From Halobaculum saliterrae (GTDB lineage Archaea; Halobacteriota; Halobacteria; Halobacteriales; Haloferacaceae): DNA of 64,000 nucleotides. The translations under genes were made by a program, and so were the position numbers. Location: contig NZ_WUUS01000002.1 of assembly GCF_009831625.1 (NCBI RefSeq), positions 310,001 through 374,000 on the forward strand. Reading direction: 5' to 3'. Below are positions 44,000 through 51,629 of the stretch, piece after piece (position 1 is the stretch's first letter; every line of letters begins with the position of its first letter). Under the pieces are notes generated by a model that saw nothing but the letters and a program-made list of their open reading frames with translations, was not told the origin of the DNA and made no database searches.

Positions 44000-44518
44000 A
44001 TGGACCTGACCAGCAGTCAACGGGAGATCCTGAACACCCTCGTCAACGGGTACGAGGCGACGGACTCCCCGATGCCGGCCACGGAGATCGCCGAGGTGTG
44101 CGACCGGCACGTTGGGACGATCCGGAACCTGATGCAGATGATGAAGTCGCTCGGGTTGGTCGAGGGCGTTCCGGGATCGGAGGGGGGATACGTGCCGACG
44201 GACGCCGCCTTCGCGGCGCTGGACCGCGACCCGGACGGGAACGAGAACAGCGAGACGCTGGGGCTCGCCCACGACTACGACCGGGTCTCCGTCGCCGTCG
44301 AGTCGATCGACTTCACCAACGTTCACCACCCCGAGAAGTGTCGCGCCACCGTGACGTTTCGGGAGTCGGTCGCCCGGTTCAACGTGGGCGATCCGGTGAT
44401 CGTCGGACCGACCCCGAAGTCGGGGCTCGCGATCACGGGGCAGGTCGAGGCGACCGACGAGGGGCGCAACGTCCTCCATCTCGACGTGGCCGAAATGGAA
44501 GCGCCGCTGGAGCGGTAG
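44000..44518 (+). CDS. Winged-helix regulator of the haloarchaeal Rrf2-like kind
   Basis: This is a 172-residue protein. Residues 1-75 form a winged helix (SQREILNTLVNGYEATD, HVGTIRNLMQMMKSLGLVEG, then GGYVPTDAAFAAL). The rest is a beta-rich domain with VESIDFTNVHHPEKCRATV and FNVGDPVIVGPTPKSGLAITG. A single Cys and adjacent His-His lie in VHHPEKC, which could bind a metal or thiol ligand. Similar haloarchaeal proteins are annotated as Rrf2-type regulators, but no typical Fe-S cysteine triad is present. It faces the NAD synthetase gene, with 22 bp between the convergent ends. Confidence 0.75.
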   Translation: MDLTSSQREILNTLVNGYEATDSPMPATEIAEVCDRHVGTIRNLMQMMKSLGLVEGVPGSEGGYVPTDAAFAALDRDPDGNENSETLGLAHDYDRVSVAVESIDFTNVHHPEKCRATVTFRESVARFNVGDPVIVGPTPKSGLAITGQVEATDEGRNVLHLDVAEMEAPLER

Positions 44519-44540
44519 CGGGAGGCTTCTCGTCGGCCCG

Positions 44541-46325
44541 TCAGTCGTCGGCGTTCGGTTCCGTCCGCGAGGGGGAGCCGGGCGTCGGCGGGTCTATCTT
44601 CAGTTCGAGTTCGTGGAAGTAGCTTCGAGCGTCGTCGCCGTCAGTCGTCGGCGGGCGCGCGCGGGTCCGCTCGGACGCGACGTGTCGGGCGGCGATTCGC
44701 CGGACCGTCTCGCGATCCGAGTCGACCGCGGCGGCGGTCGACCCGATACCGAGGTCGCGGTCGACGAGCCGAGCGAGGATCGCATCGAGTGTATCAGCAG
44801 TGAGGCCCTCCGGCGCCTCTCGATCGTCATCGGGGGAAGTGGCTCCCGAGCGACCGCGGTCACGTCGCTCGGAGAGGTCGGGGACGGCGACGGAGGGGTC
44901 GAGCTGTCGGCCGATCGCCGCCAGTTCGCTCGCGTACGTGGTGCCGAGCGGCCGGAGGTCGGCCGCCGCGTCGCCGTATCGAGTCACGCGTCCGAGCAGG
45001 GCGTCGGTCCGGTTCGTCGTTCCGACGACGAGCCTGTCGTCGGCGTTCGCGACGTAGTACCGGCACGCCGTCCGGACCCGTGAGACGAACTCGGCCAGAT
45101 CGGCCGCGCCCGCCCGCTCGGTGACCCGGACCGGGAGCGCCGCCTCGAGTTCGGTGACGAGGGGTCTTATCGTCACGCGATCCAGTTCGATCTCGAGGTC
45201 GTCGGCGATGGACTGGGGCGCCGGATCGGCGATACCGGCGGCCTTGTGACAGGGGAGATGGAGTCCGCGGACCCGCCCGGGTCCGAGGGCCTCGACCGCG
45301 ACCGCGGCGGCGACGCTCGATTCCCGTCCGGCACCGAGGTCGAGGACGACTCCCTCGGCGTCGGCCGTGTCGACGCGGGACTGAACGAGGTCGACGGCAC
45401 GGACGGCGATCGCCGACGCCCGACGGTCGCCACCGACGGGCGACCGGGCCCCGGCGTCACCGGTTCCGACGGGGGTGTCCTCGACCCGGCGGGACGGCAC
45501 CGGCGGCCGCTCCCGCTTGTGCTCGGTCCGACGAACCCGGTCGAGGAGCCGTGTGACCGTCTCATGCTCGACGCCCGCCGTCTCGTCGATCGGCGCCGGC
45601 GGTGCGTCCGGGTCCGCGTCGACGAGCGTCTCGAGAACGCCGTCGAGCGTCTCGTAGGACGCCCCGAGATCGGACTCGTCGGTCTGTCCGGACCAGAACC
45701 CCGCCGTCGGCGGGCGCGAGCGAATCGACGGCGGCACGTCGAGGGAGGTCGCGAGCGCCCGTACCGCCGTCTTGTCGTACTCGCCGAGGGGGTGCAGGTC
45801 CGCGGCGTCGTCGCCGTACTTCGTGAAGTACCCGAGCAGCCGCTCGGTGCGGTTGCTCGTGCCGACGACCATCCCGTTGGACGCGTCCGCGACGAGATGT
45901 GCACACGCCATCCGGAGGCGCGCGGCCAGGTTTCCGACGGCGACGGCGTCGCCATCGGCGGCGATCCGCGGGGCGACGTACCGCTTGAACACGTCCAGCG
46001 CCGGCTCCAACGGGACGGTGACGTGGTCGACGCCGAGCGAGTCGGCGAACGAACGCGCGTCGCTCGTGTGTCGCTCGTCGGTCGTATCGGTCGGCATGAT
46101 CAACGCCGTCACCTCGGAAGCACCCACGGCCTCGACCGCGAGCGCCGCGGTGGTCGCCGAGTCGACGCCGCCGGAGAGGCAGACGACGGCGTTCTCGGCG
46201 TCGAGCGTGTCGGCCGTCTTCCGGATCAGCTCCACCGAATTCGATCGGAGCCGTTCGGGACGCCCGGTCCCGCGGCTGTCGTCCGTGCCCGCCCGACCCG
46301 CGAGGCGTTCGGCCGCCACGCTCAC
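44541..46325 (-). CDS. nadE: Duplicated NAD synthetase: active N-terminal copy and degenerate C-terminal copy
   Basis: This is a 594-residue protein of two NadE copies. The N-terminal copy (about 30-270) has the PP-loop SGGVDSATTA (51-60), GTSNRTERLLGYFTKYGDD and RPPTAGFWSGQTDESDLG, so it should make NAD from nicotinate adenine dinucleotide with ammonia. The C-terminal copy (about 300-560) repeats the fold, but its PP-loop reads DLGAGRESSVAA. It keeps GTTNRTDALLGRVTRYGD and lacks the PPTAGxWxGQTDE block. It should not bind ATP normally and may be regulatory. An Arg-rich linker joins the two. The start is GTG, overlapping the upstream small gene by 4 bp. Confidence 0.85.
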   Translation of the reverse strand: MSVAAERLAGRAGTDDSRGTGRPERLRSNSVELIRKTADTLDAENAVVCLSGGVDSATTAALAVEAVGASEVTALIMPTDTTDERHTSDARSFADSLGVDHVTVPLEPALDVFKRYVAPRIAADGDAVAVGNLAARLRMACAHLVADASNGMVVGTSNRTERLLGYFTKYGDDAADLHPLGEYDKTAVRALATSLDVPPSIRSRPPTAGFWSGQTDESDLGASYETLDGVLETLVDADPDAPPAPIDETAGVEHETVTRLLDRVRRTEHKRERPPVPSRRVEDTPVGTGDAGARSPVGGDRRASAIAVRAVDLVQSRVDTADAEGVVLDLGAGRESSVAAAVAVEALGPGRVRGLHLPCHKAAGIADPAPQSIADDLEIELDRVTIRPLVTELEAALPVRVTERAGAADLAEFVSRVRTACRYYVANADDRLVVGTTNRTDALLGRVTRYGDAAADLRPLGTTYASELAAIGRQLDPSVAVPDLSERRDRGRSGATSPDDDREAPEGLTADTLDAILARLVDRDLGIGSTAAAVDSDRETVRRIAARHVASERTRARPPTTDGDDARSYFHELELKIDPPTPGSPSRTEPNADD

Positions 46326-46615
46326 TCAGCCCCCGATCCGGCGTCGTCCCCGTGATCGGCGTGTCTCGCGTCCGGAGTCGGCTCGCCCGGCGGGAGCTCG
46401 TACGCCACGCTCGAATGGATCCAGGCGTCTACCCGATCGCGATCGTAGACGATCACGCCGTCGTCGCCGAGCGATATCCGATCGTACCTGTTGGTGACCG
46501 GCGTCTCCGTCGAGCCGCCCTCACCCGGTGGCTCCGCCGTCACGGCGATCCCCCCGAGAACGGAGCCGTCTGAGGGGATATCTCGCCGGATCCGATATCG
46601 ACATTCGTTTCGCAT
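46322..46615 (-). CDS. Small haloarchaeal protein (DUF7331-like)
   Basis: This 97-residue acidic protein is co-translated with nadE (4-bp overlap). The conserved-looking core is NRYDRISLGDDGVIVYDRDRVDAWIHSS, here spread over about residues 42-69, resembling short haloarchaeal proteins annotated DUF7331. There is no transmembrane segment. The ATG at 46615 fits a TATA-like CCTAATATC on the minus strand about 30 bases upstream; an in-frame ATG at 46627 is less compatible. Function is unknown; its coupling to NAD synthesis is noteworthy. Confidence 0.65.
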   Translation of the reverse strand: MRNECRYRIRRDIPSDGSVLGGIAVTAEPPGEGGSTETPVTNRYDRISLGDDGVIVYDRDRVDAWIHSSVAYELPPGEPTPDARHADHGDDAGSGAE

Positions 46616-46641
46616 ATCCTCATACATCTATTCGTTACGGA

Positions 46642-46651
46642 GATATTAGGG
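46642..46651 (-). promoter_or_regulatory. TATA-like element of the small-gene/nadE operon
   Basis: Minus-strand CCTAATATCT is centred about 31 bases before the ATG at 46615. It is the only such block near the operon start, and its position argues for 46615 over the ATG at 46627. Confidence 0.45.
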
Positions 46652-47035
46652 CCCCATGTCGCTACGTTGGCGAACTGATCCCCGAACGTTCGACAGATTC
46701 GTCCACCGGTCATACTACGAACGGCGATCCACGCACACATAGTACTTTCGAGAGAAGTGATGATAGTGTACGGTTTTAGTAAGTGTCCTAGTATCTGTAT
46801 CCACCAAATACCAAACGTTCGTTGTGCTTTTCCGAGTATTTCTGTTTTTATTTATTTTGAGCCCTCTCGGCGGCTGGGGTACGACTCGCGTCGACAGCGT
46901 GCCCTGCTCGGATCCGGCGAACCGTCTCCGGCTTCCGCGAACAGGCGCTTCCTACTCTCGACCTGTCCGTCGGTTTCGACCGGCGCGTGTCGGACGTTTC
47001 GCCGCGTGATACTAGCGGGATAACACTTAGTACGT
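46652..47035. other. Divergent gap with an A/T-rich island
   Basis: Within this gap of nearly 400 bp, about 46735-46862 is strikingly A/T-rich compared with its surroundings. It contains TTTTAGTAAG, a run CTGTTTTTATTTATTTTGAG (46839-46858) and several ATAC/GTAT elements. No protein frame is convincing. It may hold an extra promoter for the rightward operon, an unannotated small RNA ending in the T-run, or sequence of foreign origin. The remainder up to 47035 shows no strong TATA box. Confidence 0.45.
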
Positions 47036-48178
47036 ATGAGTGGAGAATATCGGTCAATGCCGCTCCGTCCCGTCGATCGCGACGTTCTGGAGGACATCTC
47101 ACAGGACATCACGCAGGCCAACTACGGGTTCCTGTACGTCGACCGCGTCCGCGACGACCTGAAGGACCAGTATCAGAGCAGAGAGAAACGTCGCCTGAAG
47201 GCCCCGAAGCTGTCGAACTCGGACATGAAGGAGGCCCTTCGGGACCTCGCCGAGGACGAGAACTACAGCCTCGAACGGATCCGGTCGGGGGTGTTCTACT
47301 GGGATCCGTTCGGGAGCGGCACGCGCACGGGGATCACGGAGCGACTCAAGGGCGTGTTTCGCGACCAGATGGTCGTCACCACCGAGGACCTCCGGAAGGC
47401 GTTCGATCTGGCACACGAGGACGCCGACTTCTTCGCCTCGCAGTTGCGCCGACAGAACCTCGTGATGCGCATCGCCGCCGGCAGCCGGGACTACTACTCC
47501 GTCGGCTCGCGGCTGAAGGAGGAGACCGGCGAGGACGACCTCAAGGGGAAACTCAAGCGACGATCGACTCACGGCAAGCTCTCGCACGGTCAGCTGGAGG
47601 AGGCGATCTCGGTGGCCGCCACCTCCGACGTGATCGGCTACCTTCAGGGCGAAGGGCTCATCATCGACATGGACGGGGAGTACCTCGTCCGGAGCGCGCT
47701 GGACGAGTTCGCCGAGAAGCTCGCCGACGACCTCGGCGACGACGTGAGCCGGGCGTTCGACGACGCCGGCAACGTGATGCCGACGGGCGAGTACGACTCG
47801 CTGATCGAGTCGGAGATCGAGGTCCGCTCGAACGTCCTCGCGCACGTCAGGTCCAGCGGCGCCGACGTCGACAAGCGGGACGTCGTGGAGGCCGTCCAGG
47901 ACGAGTACGGCGAGGGCGGTGACCCGCACATCGAGGTGCTCGAGGCGCGCAGCCTCGCGGTGGCCGCCGAGCCGTTCGACCGAATGGTCGAGGCGAGAGC
48001 GGAGGACCTGACGCGGCCGTTGTTGCAGGACCTGACGGCGGCCACGGCCGACTCGCTCAAGTCGGAGCTCCGCGAGGAGATCGAGGAGCTCCACCTCACG
48101 ACGAGCGACGCCGGGAACGCGTACGCACGGACGCAGGTCCGTGAACGCGGCGAGGAGCTGATCGACGAGCGGTTCTGA
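47036..48178 (+). CDS. Winged-helix-like protein opening the AAA+ operon
   Basis: This 380-residue soluble acidic protein has several helix-turn-helix-like stretches (e.g. RPVDRDVLEDISQDITQANYG, then LSNSDMKEALRDLAEDENYSL and SHGQLEEAISVAATSDVIGYL). A helical C-terminal third (LTRPLLQDLTAATADSLKSEL) is likely coiled. No enzymatic motif is seen. It could be a DNA- or protein-binding adaptor, and the winged-helix repeats resemble those in archaeal ESCRT-like or COP9/proteasome-lid proteins only in general shape. It starts the five-gene plus-strand operon. An ATG at 47057 is an alternative start. Confidence 0.7.
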   Translation: MSGEYRSMPLRPVDRDVLEDISQDITQANYGFLYVDRVRDDLKDQYQSREKRRLKAPKLSNSDMKEALRDLAEDENYSLERIRSGVFYWDPFGSGTRTGITERLKGVFRDQMVVTTEDLRKAFDLAHEDADFFASQLRRQNLVMRIAAGSRDYYSVGSRLKEETGEDDLKGKLKRRSTHGKLSHGQLEEAISVAATSDVIGYLQGEGLIIDMDGEYLVRSALDEFAEKLADDLGDDVSRAFDDAGNVMPTGEYDSLIESEIEVRSNVLAHVRSSGADVDKRDVVEAVQDEYGEGGDPHIEVLEARSLAVAAEPFDRMVEARAEDLTRPLLQDLTAATADSLKSELREEIEELHLTTSDAGNAYARTQVRERGEELIDERF

Positions 48179-48208
48179 CCACCGATCCACCACCACTCAC
48201 TGAATCCA

Positions 48209-49243
48209 ATGCGCTACACTACCTTCGAGGAAGACGAGAAGTCCGGAACAGTCGTCGCCCGACCGAAGAGCCAGACCGACTCGGCGGTCAGGTTCGAACA
48301 CGGCTTCGCCGACTGGGCCGACGAGGACAGCGGCAACTGGGAGGAACTGCTCGCCCACCTCATGGAGGAGGTCCTCGGCGGCGAGGACCTCTCGATCGAC
48401 CAGGACGGCAACGCGGTGATCGACGTGGATGACGCCGCGAAGACCCTCGCGGAGAGCGAACACGCCCGCAGCGAGGACTCCGCACGGGCCATCATCGACT
48501 ACCTCGGGCACAACGACATCGTCACGATCGAGCAGTCGACGGTGACGGTGCTGCGGCCGCCCCACACCTACGACGAGGACGAGATGGATCGGGCGGTGAA
48601 GATGTACAGCAACTGGGCGGCGGCGTTCGACACGCTGACCGAGCGGATCGAGACGGCCGTCGGTCGCGTCGAGGAGGCGCAGGAGCGGCTGAACTCGCGC
48701 GCGGAGGACACGACGGACGTGACTGAACACCTCCAGAACCTCCGCGAGTCGCGAGAGGAGTACAAACAGGAGATGCTCTCGATCGCGGGCGACCGCGACA
48801 TCGACGACCTCGGCGAGGAGGAACGTCGCAAGTTCGACCACGCCCGCGAACAGTACTACCACTACGACAACCTCGTCGAGCAGGAGGAGAAGCAGGGCGA
48901 GACGATCCCGAACCCGAACCCCGACCAGATGGACCTCGGGGAGATCATCAACCAGCTCGAGTCGACCAAGGACCAGTTCTCGATCGAGCAGGAACGCCTC
49001 AGGGACCGGATCCGGACCCAGCAGCTGTGGCCGACCGACGCGGTCGCCGCCTCCGAACAGTTCACGAACGTGCTGTCGGCGATGGGCAACGTCGTCCCGA
49101 AGCAACAGCGGATGGAGGAGGAGGACGCCCAGAACGTCCTCGACGACCTCCGCGGGAACTCCGACGAGCTCGCACAGATGAACGAGTCCTCCCAGGAGAT
49201 CACCCAGGGCGAGACGGAAGCCGAGACGATCACGGAGCAGTGA
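48209..49243 (+). CDS. Winged-helix and coiled-coil protein
   Basis: This is a 344-residue protein. An N-terminal mixed domain (about 1-115) includes a winged-helix-like part (DDAAKTLAESEHARSEDSA, then IIDYLGHNDIVTIEQSTVTVL). A long coiled coil follows (about 125-290: helices with AVGRVEEAQERLNSRAEDT, LRESREEYKQEM and LESTKDQFSIEQERLRDRI), and an acidic tail ends the protein. It is soluble with no signal peptide. It is the second gene of the operon, 30 bp after the first, and may be a structural or adaptor protein for the AAA+ ATPase. No family is recognised. Confidence 0.7.
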   Translation: MRYTTFEEDEKSGTVVARPKSQTDSAVRFEHGFADWADEDSGNWEELLAHLMEEVLGGEDLSIDQDGNAVIDVDDAAKTLAESEHARSEDSARAIIDYLGHNDIVTIEQSTVTVLRPPHTYDEDEMDRAVKMYSNWAAAFDTLTERIETAVGRVEEAQERLNSRAEDTTDVTEHLQNLRESREEYKQEMLSIAGDRDIDDLGEEERRKFDHAREQYYHYDNLVEQEEKQGETIPNPNPDQMDLGEIINQLESTKDQFSIEQERLRDRIRTQQLWPTDAVAASEQFTNVLSAMGNVVPKQQRMEEEDAQNVLDDLRGNSDELAQMNESSQEITQGETEAETITEQ

Positions 49244-49360
49244 GGATGACGGTCGGGGCTCCGTCGCGACCGGCGGTCGTCCGCACGGCGGGGTCCGACC
49301 CGTCGGGTCGGGATACCGACTCCCGCGTCGGGAGCGGAGCGCGAGGCGGGAGGTAACACA

Positions 49361-50005
49361 GTGTCACGTCCAACGAGCGCCGGTCCGTGGATCGACCGCG
49401 TCGCCGTCGTCGAGGAGACGAGCGAGCGGGTCCTCTCGTGGGCGGAGCCGCCGGCCCCCGGCGAGGTCTGGTCCGAGGTCGCGGCGTTCGACGCCGCGCT
49501 ACGCGGGATCGGCGACCTCTTCGCCGACGCGTTGCCGCTTCCGGTTCCGGCCACGGCCGACGATCCCCGCGTCGCGGAGGCGGTCGAGCGGGTGCTCGTC
49601 GCGGCGTTCGAGGGAGAGGAACCGCCGGATGCGGCGGTCGAGGCCGCACGCGAGACCGGCCGCCTCGGCGAGGACCCCGCGGACGGGCGCGCCGTGCCGC
49701 TGGCCACCGTCGGCGATCCGGTCGCGAACTGGTTCGTGCTCGTGCCGGTCCTCGCCGACCGACTCGAGGCGGCCGCCGAGCGCGTCGAACGCTGCGCCGG
49801 CAGGATGGAACTCCACGGCCGCCGCGACTCCGCGGCCGCGTTGCGGGACGTGGCGGGCGCCCTCCGAGACACCGTCGCGACGGTGCGGAACGTCGCCACG
49901 CGAACGCTGTGGCTCAATCCGCCCGACGGCCTTATCGACGCGAAGGAACGGCGGGTGCGCGAGTACGTGACCCGAACGATGAACGCCTACAACCCAGTCG
50001 CATGA
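49361..50005 (+). CDS. Small helical protein upstream of AAA+ ATPase
   Basis: This is a 214-residue, mostly helical, soluble protein that starts with GTG. Long amphipathic helices (VWSEVAAFDAALRGIGDLFADAL, residues 36-58; later LADRLEAAAERVERCAGRMEL and ALRDVAGALRDTVATVRNVATR) suggest a helical bundle. No catalytic motif is present. Its end overlaps the AAA+ ATPase gene by 4 bp, so it is co-translated and probably a dedicated partner. The 117-bp gap before it has no supported gene. Confidence 0.65.
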   Translation: MSRPTSAGPWIDRVAVVEETSERVLSWAEPPAPGEVWSEVAAFDAALRGIGDLFADALPLPVPATADDPRVAEAVERVLVAAFEGEEPPDAAVEAARETGRLGEDPADGRAVPLATVGDPVANWFVLVPVLADRLEAAAERVERCAGRMELHGRRDSAAALRDVAGALRDTVATVRNVATRTLWLNPPDGLIDAKERRVREYVTRTMNAYNPVA

Positions 50006-51627
50006 CGAGTGTCAATCTCACGCCGATCACGAAAGAGGACCAGCCGACATCCCACGTCACCGTGGGCGAGAGCAAGGTGGGACCGGGCGCGGAGGTCGTC
50101 CGCGTCCGCCACGCGGGCCGCGAGGCGTTCTTCCGGGTCGACACCGAGGAGGACGGCTTCGCGAGCACGATCAAGAACAAGGTCTACCTCAACAACAACG
50201 TCGCGACCCTGTTCGGGGGGATCAACCGGACGAACGACTTCTACGTCGACACCGACGTGTCCCTCGGGGCGATCAGAGCGTGCAAGCGCGCGACGATCTA
50301 CGCCGAGGGCGTCAACGAGGAGGCGCTGACGTCGGCGCTCGCGGAACGACAGTTCCTGCTGCACCCCATCCACGAGGTGGCCGACATCGGCGGCGAACGG
50401 GTCGAGTTCGTCGTCGACGAACTGGAGCCGCGGGCGACGACGCTCCGCGTCGACGACGACACCGAGTTCGAGTTCCTCGACGAGCCACCGACGAGCACGG
50501 GACCGCCGGCGGGCGCCGCCGCGGGCGGATCGGACGGCGGCGGGGCACCCGGGGGCGGCGGAGCGGGCGGCGGTGCCGGCGGAGGGGCCGACGAGGAGGA
50601 GGCCAACATCGACATCACGCCCCAGAACCCGACGACCAGCTTCGAGGAGGACGTCGCGGGCCTCGAGGAGGTGAAGCGGACGGCGGAGATGATGCTGTCG
50701 CTGTTCGAGCCGGACGTCCGCGACGAGGTCGTCGAGCGGTACGGCGAGGAGTTCGCCGACCGCGGCGGCGGGATGATGCTGTACGGGCCGCCCGGCTGCG
50801 GGAAGACGCTCGTCTCGGAGGCGATCGCCTACGAGGCGAAGCACAACACCGACATCGAGGACAGCTACGGCGAGGTCGTCTTCCTCGAGGTCCGCGGCAG
50901 CGACGTGGTCTCCAAGTACTCCGGCGAGTCGGAGAAGAACGTCCGCGCGGCGTTCGAGCAGGCCCACGAGGCCGCCGGCGACGGGTTCGCCGTGCTGTTC
51001 TTCGACGAGGTGGAGACCCTCATCCCGGACCGATCGGACGACATTCAGCGCCACGAGCGGGCGCTGACGAACGCGTTCCTGCAGGAGATGAACGACGTGG
51101 AGGACAACCTCCTCGTCATCGGCGCGACGAACATGCCGTTCAGCATCGACCCTGCGGCGACCCGCCGGTTCCCGATCCAGCAGTTCATCCCCCAACCCGA
51201 CGCGGAGGTGATGTCGGAGGTGTGGCGCACGTCGCTGGGCCGCATCGGCGAGGAGCTCGGCGAGGAGGCTATCGCGGAACTCGGCGAGGCCTCGGTCGGG
51301 TACACCCCCGCGGAGATCGCGGACCGGATACTGGGCTCGGAACTCCAACGCGAACTCATCGAGAGCGTCATCGACGGCGACGCGATCACGCCCGACAAGG
51401 AGTACCTAATGGAGAAGCTCGAGGAGTCCGAACCCAAGACCGTCCGTCAGTACGTCTCCTCGACGATGAAGCAGGCCTCCGAGCTGGAGGGGTACCCGGA
51501 GATGAAGCGGTACCTCGAGGAGCAGGCCCAGCAGATCCGCGAGGAGAACGCCGCGAGCGGAGAGTCGTCCGCGGCGCCCGACGGTGACGCTCCGGCGGCG
51601 ACGGGGAACGGGACGGGGGCCGAGTAG
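50002..51627 (+). CDS. AAA+ ATPase of the Cdc48/Vps4 type with N-domain and glycine-rich linker
   Basis: This is a 541-residue ATPase. A novel N-terminal domain (about 1-160) is joined by a glycine/alanine-rich linker (about 165-200) to one AAA+ module. That module has Walker A GPPGCGKT (262-269), a pore loop KYSGESEKNVR, Walker B VLFFDEVE (331-338), a sensor VIGATN and an Arg finger region in AATRRF. The C-terminal helical lid and a disordered Ser/Ala/Gly tail follow. It has a single AAA module, as in Vps4 and katanin, rather than the two of Cdc48. It probably forms a hexamer that remodels protein complexes, most likely those of its own operon. Confidence 0.88.
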   Translation: MTSVNLTPITKEDQPTSHVTVGESKVGPGAEVVRVRHAGREAFFRVDTEEDGFASTIKNKVYLNNNVATLFGGINRTNDFYVDTDVSLGAIRACKRATIYAEGVNEEALTSALAERQFLLHPIHEVADIGGERVEFVVDELEPRATTLRVDDDTEFEFLDEPPTSTGPPAGAAAGGSDGGGAPGGGGAGGGAGGGADEEEANIDITPQNPTTSFEEDVAGLEEVKRTAEMMLSLFEPDVRDEVVERYGEEFADRGGGMMLYGPPGCGKTLVSEAIAYEAKHNTDIEDSYGEVVFLEVRGSDVVSKYSGESEKNVRAAFEQAHEAAGDGFAVLFFDEVETLIPDRSDDIQRHERALTNAFLQEMNDVEDNLLVIGATNMPFSIDPAATRRFPIQQFIPQPDAEVMSEVWRTSLGRIGEELGEEAIAELGEASVGYTPAEIADRILGSELQRELIESVIDGDAITPDKEYLMEKLEESEPKTVRQYVSSTMKQASELEGYPEMKRYLEEQAQQIREENAASGESSAAPDGDAPAATGNGTGAE

Positions 51628-51629
51628 CC

